64,000 bases of DNA from Lepidostoma basale (lineage: Eukaryota > Arthropoda > Insecta > Trichoptera > Lepidostomatidae). Positions 43,401 through 55,400 of this stretch are shown one piece after another (the first letter of the stretch is position 1; each line of letters starts with the position of its first letter). The stretch spans positions 124,001 to 188,000 of the forward strand of contig JAHDVF020001569.1 in assembly GCA_022606425.2 (NCBI GenBank). The letters are read 5' to 3'. Position numbers and translations under genes: made by a program. The notes under the pieces are model-generated. The model searched no databases, was not told where the DNA came from, and saw only the letters and a program-made list of their open reading frames with translations.

Positions 43401-46400
43401 TGTTTTTTTTCCCCATTTTTTAATGATTACTGAAGGGGTTAAAGGCAACTCCCACTATTACAAAATATGTCCACCTTTCGAGGGGACCTGATTAAACAAA
43501 GAGGATGCTCTACCCACAGGCATAAACACTGGCAGTTTAGTTCTGCAGCGTAGCAAATAAAACAATCTGTATTGTCTTGGACGAATATAATTACCAGGGA
43601 CATATAGACCTATATCACTCAGGACACCCGAGTTATGTATATGTATGGATGGTTGGCAGCAATCCCAACATTGCCTACATCCCGTAATGCAGAATCAACC
43701 TACCTTTGGAGATTACAATAGGGAGAGCATTTCAAATCTTAACCTCTCGAGTAGTAAGATATTAATAACATTTACAAAACGTCATTTTTTCAGTTTGTAA
43801 AACAGGTAACTAGCTGATAAATTATTTAATTTTGTGTACACTAACCAATTTTAGTCAAAATTTCGGCATAATCTAGGAATATTGGAGAAATTATAAATGA
43901 GCCCAAGCATGGTGCCATATACTATGTGACCATGTATTCAATGGCCCCACGGTTGGGGCTAGACGTATGGAGAGGTTAAATTCCATTGCTTTGGATTTTT
44001 GAACCCAATTACTGTATACACAATTTGTTTTTAGACACCAGACCCAAGACAGTGTGACAATCACACTGCCATCGCCTGGAATCAAACCCGGGACCTTCAG
44101 TGTGGAAGTCAGAGCTCTTACCACTCGGCCACGAAGGCCGACTATTAGTGGAGGTAATATCAGTGGAGCGGGGCTCATATGAAATATTTTAACACTACTA
44201 GAAAGACACCCTTGTCTTTTGATTGTCCAAATGAGTCGCCTAAGGCTTACCGCGCACTAAGCAGCCAGTTATAGCAACCAATGAGTCAATCGACGCGCAA
44301 AGGCCAGTTGTGACCTTTCCGCCAAGCGAAATGGACGTGGAAGATCTTATAATTGTTAACCATTTGTCTCGCAAGAAACATAAAGCAAAGAAAAGACATT
44401 GGATTCATCCTCTTTTTCTAGAACGGCACTCAATATACGTCAAAATAAGTCTGGTCGCTACGACAAGTGCGCGAGGACTGACGGCAGCCACATACAATCG
44501 CCTAGTATTGTTCGCGTTAGTTCTGACTGCTAGCAGCCAGCTGGTTGAAGTGCACTCAGACGCGTTCTAATGGCTGCTGCAGCCAGAAAATCGTGGTTGC
44601 CTAGTGCGCGGGCTCCCATACACCGCCATATGTCGGACTGGCTGCCGCAACCTGGCTGCTTGGTGCGCGGTAAGCCTAAAGGTCCATTTAAACTAGACAG
44701 TGACCATATCGACACAGACGTGGACTTGAATCCCACCGACTCATTATATAAAATACCCAAACTTCGTTGGGAGAGTTGATAAAAGTCAGTTTTACGTCTG
44801 CACGTCTCTTTTCAACTCTCCCGATGGCGATTTTTCGCACACGTGGCTTTCGCACTTGATTGGTCCTGAAAATGTGTGCGAAAGTAGAGGCCATGTAAAA
44901 AAAAACACCAAAATGGTGAGTATTTTCAATTATATATTTATTTATCATGCCGTGTATTTTTCGATGTCCTACGTATTTGAGATATACGCTCTGTATTGGG
45001 ATCACATTCATCCATGATAGCCAAAAAAATATCAAGATGCATGAAGGCTTCGTTCATATTTTTTATTGTCAAAAATCTTTACGATTTCAACCTCTTCTAC
45101 GCCTTCATCTATAAACAAATAAGCCAGCAAGATCACGAGTTGATGAGATTCAAGACTATGTCACTGTCACTGTCCAGTGTAAACGGACCTTACATGTTCT
45201 GTGTTGGTAAATCACTCACCAATGGCTCCCGAGACAGTGGCGAAGAGTACGGTGTTGCTGGTGGGGGCCGTAGTGTCAGCGGAGGAGTGCTGCATGACCA
45301 AGGAACCGTGCCGGAACACGTTGATCATATCCCCCACGTGAAAGGCGCCCATCTCGCTCATCTGCTGGCGCTCCTCATCTGATGTGGCAGCTCTGACGTG
45401 CAGACAGAAATCCATTTTTTATTTATTAAAAAATCATAAACATTACAGATAGTTTATAAGTATATACATAATAATAATTAAAAAAAACAACTATACATAA
45501 GAGAATAATTTTGAAAATAGAAAAAAATATATGCAGTCGAACTTGGTTATTACAAGGAAACTGGGATGGGACTATATATCAGAGAATAGGTATTTTTAAA
45601 CAATTACAAAAATATCCTTTACATGAAGACATGAAGTTCATATTTAAATTTAAAACGTGTCTTAGTGTGCCCTTGAGGTGATTACATCACAAAAACAGCA
45701 CTTTAAAAGTTACCATATTATTATTATTATCTGTTTCCTCGTCAAATCTGAGATCTTGCTGTTTCCGTGATCGTAATAACCGAGTGCGATAAACACAATA
45801 CCAGTGTTATTTGTTCTTAGTTTGCATTGAAACAGTTTGCCTGATCCAGATGCCTGGTAAGCCGGTGGGTCAGACTTCAATGTATAATTGAATCTTCAGA
45901 ATGGAGAGGGTGTATTTAATAACTCAACTGATTTGAGACCAAAAAAAAGGTAAAATAAACTAACCCATCCTTTTGGCACACAAATATATTTAAGCTGTTT
46001 TCTGCCCCGAGGAAGGTGTCATCGTCTAGTATTTCCACTGCCGTCATCCAGTTGGGGCTGTAGTCACGGGCGATCTCTTCGAAACTTCCTTCCATCTGAA
46101 ACAACATTCCTAGTATCAGGATTCGACTCAACTAACAGTTTAATTGAAACAGAAAAGAGTTTTATTATTAATACAAATGAAAATATCTGTTTTCTAGAAG
46201 TTTTATTATATTTTATGCGAATGACATATTTCACCTGTCTAAGGCATTATCAAATGTGATTTGATAATGCCTTAGACAGGCGAAACATGTCATTCGATAT
46301 CCGAGATAATCTTGTTCAGCAGACTGATTGCTCTTCCCACCGGCATTATTAGAGGCAGGTTGGTTCTTGCGGCCGAAAGAAAGAACTGGCTGGCGCTGTC

Positions 46401-49400
46401 GGAGATATGTCGGGAACAAAAAGACCTACACCCTCCAACACGGCAAGTTTTCAAAATAACCCCTAATTAATCTAAAGAAATGGGTTATGAGAAACCCGTC
46501 TCTTCGAAGCTGCAGAGAATTAGACCACAACATTCCCAAAAGAAACGCTGTGGGATAGAGCCATGGATAGCTACCATACTCCTTCATGTAGAGATACCTC
46601 AGAATTTTTTTCTGAACCCTCTCCAGCATGAGAGAATATCTCGCCTCTTGTGGACTCCTTATGACTTCTGATTCCATTCACACTACTTGTATATATCTTT
46701 CAAACCATTCTTCCCTCATCCATTTGCTCCATATGTCCAAATCATCTTAGTGACCCTTTCTTAATATTATTTAGAACACATTCATCCGCTTTACATTTCT
46801 TTCTTACTTCTACGTTTGTTCTATAAAATTGAAGACGGACTTCCACCACGAGATTTCTGTTATAAAGAAAGGTTTTATAGGATAAAAAAATGCAAAACTA
46901 AGTGGTCTAGCGGTGAAACAAAAAAGTTTGGAATAAATGATTAACTAGAGTAGGAATAAGAATTAATTTAACTCCCTTGAGATTTACCTTACGTAGTGAA
47001 CAAAGCGGCAAATTCAGAGAGTATACAATTTACATCTTCGTCTCTATTGAGATACAATCAATCCTTAAAAATGATTAACCCGCAATGGGTAAAATCCAGT
47101 ATTTCTCTACAAATATTGGTAACATTTAAGAAAAAAACCAAAAACCGGTCCAAGTTTAAAAAAGAATAAAAATTGGAGAAGTATTCTCCTGGCGTTGTCT
47201 AGCAAATGTAGCCTTTCGCATTGCATTAATAAAAAAGATTTTCTGCTTAATGCTTACACCTATTCTTAATAGATGGCGCTAGTGTAGATTGAACTAGTAA
47301 CATGTGAAGTGTGGTGCAATATAGTAGCATATATACAACTTCCAAAAAAAACTTGTCAGATGTTTACACCTTACACCTTTGTCATGTCACTTACCCCACC
47401 CGACCCGCCCTAACTAATAAACTAACCATTCCCCCCTTGCAAACCCAAACTAAAAAAAAAACACCACGTCCCTAAGTAAATAAACCTCAAATTCACTCAC
47501 CATTCCTAATTGTGGGGGAGTAAAAACCCTAGAGCTGACACTTCCGGGTAAAACATGACCAAAGTCAAGTTTGTCAGATGTGGTGTGTTCGTAAGAAGGG
47601 CGGAATGGGGAATGTTGCTAACATAAAGCGATCGCTTAACCCAACCAATGACAGGTCATAAGTCCTGTAAACGCCTTGACCACCATATTCTGTTTCCAAA
47701 AAACAATTTACATCTTCGTCTCTATTGAGATACAATCAATCCTTAAATTTAGATAGAATGATTTACCTGTTTATACTGCAGCAGCGTCATGGACCTCATG
47801 ATGTCACCGACCAGAATAAAGTCTCCTTTGACTTTTAAATACAGCGCCATTATGTTGTTGAAGTGGCTGCAGTCCAGCCGCAGCTCTCGCTCCGACGTCC
47901 ATTCAAATAACCTAACCTGAAAAACAGGCACATCACAAGAACTATAGCAAAATAAATTATTATTGATCATTCATTTTAAGGTTCTACAAGTTAGTTAGAA
48001 GTTAGAAAGTTTCAATCCTGGGATTGGTTTGCAGCAATTTCTTCCATTCTTTCCTGTCTTGTGCGACTCTTTTGAAATGTGCCTATGATGAGCAGCGCAC
48101 GTCCACCAACAGATCCGGCGTGGGCGTCCCCTAGAGTTTGTCCCCTCGGTCATATCTCCATTATGGCATGCAGGTCTTCTTGTCGTATTACATGGCCAAT
48201 TCATCTTGCACGTCTTTCGGACAAGGTCCTGAGCAGGTGCCTTTCTCCTTCCATTCTTTGAAGAACTTCCTCATTCGTGATATGGTCTCTCCAGGAAATT
48301 CCTAATAGTCTTCTATAGGACCACATCTCAAAAGCCTCCAGTCTCCGTTTATCTCTTTCGGATAGGCACCATGTCTCGCAGCCGTACATCAAGATACTCC
48401 ATACATAGGTTTTGATGAGGAGTATTCTCAGTTTTAGGTCTATATTATTTAATTCTATTATTTTCGACCTTTTATTAAATGCAAGCCTAGCCTGATGTAT
48501 ACGGCTGTCGACCTTGCTCTTAGACCGACCGTCCCATGTTATTTTGCATTCTACAAGTATAAATGATAAAAAAAAAATAAAGGATGCCTAGCCAATGGAC
48601 CTACATAGTCAGGATGTCAGTGTTGTCAAGTTTATTAAAATTAACAAATTACATAAGCCAGGTTATTTGCACCGCATGGAGGATGAATAAGCCAGAGAAT
48701 CTGGCCGAGAGTGCGTTGATAGGATGGTGTCGTAGCACACTGTCCGGGCCCTTGGACAGCAAAACTGGGAGATTCTGGCCGGAGACAGGACAGGATGGAT
48801 ACGTTTCTCAGAGTAAGCTGAGACTCACCAAAAGTTGTAATGCTGAAGATGATGATAAGGTAGAAGGATGAACCGCCACTGATCTTTCCTGATATTCCTC
48901 CATATTCAAACATCGTGTCATGGACTCATGTGGCCGACATAAAATATTTAATTGATTTTATTGTGCCACTAAGTACAAATGGTCTTGAAACTGCCACTCT
49001 GACAAAGCACAGTGCAGCGAGACTAAGAGCCATGCAGCGAGCGATGGAGAGAGCCATGCTAGGCCTGTCCCTTAGAAATAGTCAGTAACGAAACGGTGAG
49101 GGATAAAACAAAAGTCACAGACGTGATCCACCAGGTGACGACTTTAAAATGGAAATGGGCAGGGTATGTCGCTAGAGCTGCAGACGAAAGATGGACCAAA
49201 ATACTGCTGAATTGGAGACCGAGAGACATGAGAAGAAGAGTAGGAAGACCACAAATGAGGTGGAGGGATGACCTGAAACGATACGCTGGGGTGCTATGGA
49301 TGCAGACTGCGCAGGAGAGATCGACATGGAGGAGGCTTTCGTCCAGGAGTGGACGGCGATAAGCTGAAGAAGAAGATTATGCCACGTTTTCTTTAATATT

Positions 49401-52400
49401 CCTCTATTTCTTGTTCCATTTATATCGTTAACTTATGCTTTCATCACTATTCTTCCTTCCTTCGTTCTTTTCATGTGTCTAAACCATTTTAATGACCCAT
49501 TTATTATTTTGTTTATAACTCCTTCATTCGCACTGCATTCACTTCTTATATTTGCATTTGATACTTATTATATACAGATTTAACATACATTCATTTGAGA
49601 TATCTCATTTGTTCCATGCTTCATTTCAATACATAAGGGTCGACACAAGAACGCTATTGTGAACTACCATCTTAGCATTTTTGGAAAGGCTTTTGTATGC
49701 GATGACAAATTTAAGTGCACCATTCACTTTGTTGTTTTCCTCAATCCTTCTTTCAATATCGTTTGTAAACATACTTCCTAAATAAACTAATTCATCCACC
49801 ATTCACGTAAATGTTGCAGACTGTCTTCCTTTCTTCTTTTTAAAAAATTATTACCTTGAACTTATTCACATTCATCATCAGATCGCATCGCATGCATAAT
49901 TCATACGTACTAGACACCAGGGTTTGTAATTCATGCTCACTGTCTGCAAGTAGCACAGCATATATAACAGACAACTTACTGACACTTCATTCATTTTGGC
50001 ACCTGCATTCAACCCATAGGTCGGTAGATGTATCACATATAAAATAGTACTCACAGTACTATTGATGCTGGCCAAGAGCTTCCCGTTGAACTCCACCAGG
50101 GTGTAGCAGGCCCCTTTGATTTCCTTCTCCGCCGTCTGTATCAGGCGGCCCTCGGACCAATGGAACAATAATATTCGACCCTGGAACACACAATGTACTA
50201 CATCTGTACTGTTTGACAGATTTAAATGAATGTACTTAAATTACAAGCCTTCACACACGTACATGGCAACTAAAGTTTGTATTTGGTAAAATAAAAAATC
50301 ATTATAAAAATATTTCATTTATGAAACACTCAATTTGTGATTAGACATTTTAAATTAACCACCCTACCTTTGGGTTATTTTCTGAGAAACATGCAAAAAA
50401 ACAAGCAGGTTTTTTCTTAATGAAATTTAATTATATACTAATTTAATTTTTTTAAATTACGAAACGTCAAATACTCGGCCGCACACTTCGCCTGCCCCTT
50501 GTAAAACTATCATATTTATGAAGACTTGTGCCGAAGTTTTGATTGCACACGCACGTATCCCTAAAACTTTGTACATTTTAGGTACATTACTTTTTCTCAA
50601 GCCCGTACGTGATACGGGATATCGTAAAATGGTACAGTCAAAGTGAACGTATCACGTACGTTTAAATAGGTAGGGTGGTTAATAAAGATAAAAAATAATA
50701 TATGTTTGTATGAACCATTTGTGTGCTGGGCCTTTTTTCATAATATGTACTAAAATTGAGTGTTAAAAAACAGGTAAAAAAATGAAAAATTGGGATGCTA
50801 AATAAAAACTAGCGGACGTAGAGCACCATCCGAATACTAGAGATATACTGCGCGTTATATTTTCGATATATCGACGACACGCAATTTATGATAAATATTC
50901 TACATAATTGATACGCATTCAAACGGTTAAACTACAGCACGGTAATTATATTTAATACTAATTAGTTCCTCTTGTAACCAAGCTTCATCAAGGCAATAGT
51001 TGGTATTAAATATAAAAGCTATTAAATACAATAGACTACAGACAAGATGGAAGAAATATGAATGAATGACATGGAAATAAAAGGAGTGGATGTCTACAGG
51101 GTCAAACAATTATTAAATATCTGTACCTGTTTGGGTTCAGCCTCGTCAGGATTGATGATGGCGGTGCCCACAGCATAGTAGTGGTGGGGATCATCACCCA
51201 ATTTGCACGACACCAGCGACATGGCATACTCGCTGGGCATCAGTTGATGTGAATGGAGAACTTTAAAAAAAGTAATGAAACAGTTAATTAAAATGGACAC
51301 TTGTGAGTTATCAAGGCGAAATTACAGTGAAACCCGGATTTAACGTTTTCCCGCCAATTACGTATAATTATTTCAGTCCCGATATATTTTAGTACATTTA
51401 ATACCCGCTTTTACGTTTTTTTTCCCGCAGTTTACATCGAAATAATTCAAAATATATGAGTTAAGTGTGCTTGACAATGATTCGGCGCAGAAGACACATT
51501 ATTTCAGCCGTGATTGGTCGGCAAGCGACGTTGTGATTGGTCGACATACGGCACGCAACTTGGTGACATCTTTCAATTATCGCCGGTTAACATCTGTCCT
51601 TCGGTTTTCGACTTGATATGTTGCACTTCGTTCTTTTTGACATTATTTACATACAATTTTATGTTTTTTGTTTTATTTTATTCGTGAATGATAATATTTT
51701 CTTCATAATTATATAAATAAAATAACTTTGTATTTAACCACGGTAGGGTTATTATATTGATGCCAACTAGTTTCGCTTGGACCCAAGCTTCATCAGGGCA
51801 GTATAATAACTTATAAATCCCAAGACCCAAGCTTCATCAGGGCAGTATAATAACAGAGTTATTATACTGCCCTGATGAAGCTTGGGTCCAAGCGAAACTA
51901 GTTGGCATCAATATAATAACCCTACCGTGGTTAAATACAAAGTTATTTTATTTATATAATTATTTAAAATGTCTATCCACAAAGTGAGTGCTTTATATGA
52001 AGAATATTTTCTTCCTTTTTATATCAGTTTCGCAAATTAATTTGTGTGATTAAAAAAAAAATCACTGTATTTATGATTTTTTTTCGCAGTACCTTAAAAA
52101 CGTAAAAAAGGGGTTTCACTGTGTATTATTGGAAAAGGCAATGGGAAACTACTCCAGTAACACTTCCCAAGAAATCACTCGCCAATGTCAAGGGACCTGA
52201 CATGGGACTTTTAGAAGAAGAGTTACCAATCAAATAGAATAATCATTGAGAATATAAAATACATGACTGTACTTAACAGAGCATTTCAATTGTTTAGTTT
52301 GCAAAGCTTTAAAAAAACGAGTGACCGCTATTACAATTTTTTACCTTCAAAAGTGTGGTGGTCGATGATTAGCAGGTTATGGACCTCCTGCTCGGTGCCG

Positions 52401-55400
52401 GGCTGCAGCAGCTTGTGGTGGGAGGCGGCCAGCGTGTCCCCGGAGGAGGAGGCACTGAGCGTGGAGGCCGAGGCGCGGGCAGCTGCCGAGGAGCCGCTGC
52501 CGCTCGCCTCCGTCACGTCCAAGCGCATCGTGATCACACCAAACGTCTGCAATTGATTGTTTTAAATTGACATACATATTTTACTGTTACACCAGCTTAA
52601 CCTTTCCCTTACGGTGATAAAATAAAAACGTGCGTTCCGGTGTAGGGTAGTCAGTACGCGTTAAAAAATTAGCGATTTTAAATCGGAAAAATAGGAACAT
52701 TCATAGCTAATCCCCTTATATAATTATAATTGAAGTCAAAAATTATAATAATTGAGATTACATTGCTAAAAACATTAAAAATAAATCTGGCAACGCTCAC
52801 GGAACGGGCATACACCCGCTCTGGTTGCAAGCCCGAAAGCGACTGCCGATGCCGCCACTGCTGCGAGAGTGAGAACATTGAGCTAGAACATATGCAAGAG
52901 TGAGATGCGAATATAGTATTGCGCACTCAGCACTACGAATTTCGTTTCCGATTTCACAAAATATCTCGAATGTACCCGATAAATTCTGATTATTATTAAT
53001 ATTATTTTTTAAATCAATGCGTAAATATATTATGGAGGAATACCTAAAATCTTAAACTTGTATTTATTATATTTATAGAGATATTGATGGTTATTAGAAG
53101 CAACGTGTAGAAGATACCCATCACAGGGAAGGGAGGGTTAAGACAGTCTCTAAACTAGCATACTAAGGTATTTAATCATCTCCAATTACTGTAAATTACA
53201 TTAACGTAATTACTATATTTAAATTTTATAAATAAATGTTTCTGTAGTCTTTAATACGTTACTTGCCGAAAGGGAATCAGTACCCATTCACCAGACTCGT
53301 GCTGACGGGCAGGAAGGGTTTAAATACTGTTTTTGCTGAATATATTTCTATAATTTTGCCAATGTTTTATGGACTAAACACCTCTCTTGCTGGTGTCCTA
53401 GGACTGGGACATGAATCCCAGGATGTCCCCAATTTCGATGGAAGGATGATATTGGAGAGACCACCAAATACACGACAAGGATGTAATACCAATATTAAAA
53501 TTCAGTAAATTTTACATAAATATTTGAAGGTTATTTTTGTATAGAATCATGTTTACCACCCCTGATCTGTATGTATATAAAGGACTAAGTTTACAATAAG
53601 TGTTACCAGTCTGTCGATGCCAGCGAGCCTGGCAAAACCGGTCGCTGTCGAAATAAAGACAAAGGTGGAAGTAGTTAAAAAACAATGTTTTATTTAATTA
53701 TTCAATAAAAGGGGAGTCCAGGAGCTGCTTCCCCAATGTCTAGTGGGTTGAATATTTGAGGATTTTATAGATGGAAGACACACACACATGTGGAATTAAT
53801 GGATGAGAGAAGAATGGCTAAAAAGTTGTATACAAGCAGTGTGAATGGAAAAAAAGCCGAGGACAGCTGGAGAAAACATGGAATGATCAAATTTATCAAT
53901 TAGTGAGATGGGGCAAAATTCAAAGGTGTAAAAAATCAACGTGCGTGCATGTTACAATTTATGAATAAAGAGGAAACTGTGACGGTCCACCCTCTCCGGA
54001 GAAACGGCATGATGGTGAGTCAGCTAGCAAGTGTTTTTCAACCAGTCTGATTTGTTTATTGATACGGAAAGTCCCAGATTTATAGGATATTCACCTGCGT
54101 GGCCTCCTGGTATGCAATTCTCCTGGGAGACTCTCCCAAGGGGACTGTCCTGATGTGCAGCTTCTGGATCTCATCGATGGTGCCGATAGTCACCGTACTG
54201 TCGGTGGCCAGGGCCAGGCTGGAACAAAAACACTATTACTCATTTCAATATCGAGATAGCTTCACTTCATTTCTTTTGGGACCAACTCTCTGAAGCTTCA
54301 AAGAAATGGGCATCTCATAACCCATTTCTTTTTGTCCCTGATAGATATCTCGGACAGCGACAGCACATATTGTTTTAGCTACCACCCGCCAGAAACAACC
54401 TGCCTCCGATGTCACCGGTGGGAAGAGCAATTAGTCTCCTTGGAGATCGACGTCTTTCGAGAAGACAAATACTCTTGACTTTAGAGAGTATCTTGTCTTC
54501 CTAATGTGGAACCATCTCTCATGCGTTCCTGGTATTATATTGTATATTTGTAATATTTTCTTCATCTTCTTTCGGTGTCGTGTCAGGTCCCCCCAACGTT
54601 GGCGATCACTGCAGTAAAGGCATCTCTATCCTGCGCCACTTGGAACAGGTTCTGAACTCTTGTTAATCCTGTCCACTCTTTGATGTTCTGCAGCCAAGAC
54701 AGCTGCCTTCTACCAATTCCCCGGCGTCCCTCCACTTTACCCATTAATATCAGTCGAAGGAGGTGATATTTTTCTCCCATTAGCACATGACCCAAATATG
54801 AGACCTTTCTAATTTTCACACTCGACAACAGCTCTCTATTGGCTCTGGCTCTCTGCAGTACGTCTGCATTACTGACCCTATCGGTCCACGGTATACGGAG
54901 CATTCTGCGGTATATCCACATTTCGAACGCTTCTAACCGGTTCATTGCATTCACTTTCAGAGTCCAGGTTTCGCAGCCATATAGTAGAACAGACCATATA
55001 TAACATTTAATCATTCTTTGTCGGAGTTTCAAGTTAAGATTATCGTTGAAATAGAATGTTCTTATTTTATTAAATGCAGCTTGTGCAAGTTCAATTCTGC
55101 ATTTTATTTCAATGTCCGGATAATGCTGCTAATAAGGTATTTAAGTATTTAAATATTTTACCTATACTCAATAGATGCCTTAAATGTTTGTTGTTTTTAA
55201 TATCTGTTGAGTTAATAAACTGATTTGATTTGATTTCGCCAGTGACAAATATTTAAAATACCATGGGCAGAAAGAGTCACGAATGAGGAAGTACTGCAGC
55301 AAATGAAGAAAGAAACACATTATGAAAACTGGTAAATACAAAGTGTTTTAACTTATTAGTAGCGGCACTTTGTAGTTTGTGAGAAGATAATACTGGCTAG

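Noticed and set aside
53263..53508. 81-codon open frame as a gene
   Set aside because: No known motif, no second exon, and it lies in a DDB1 intron.
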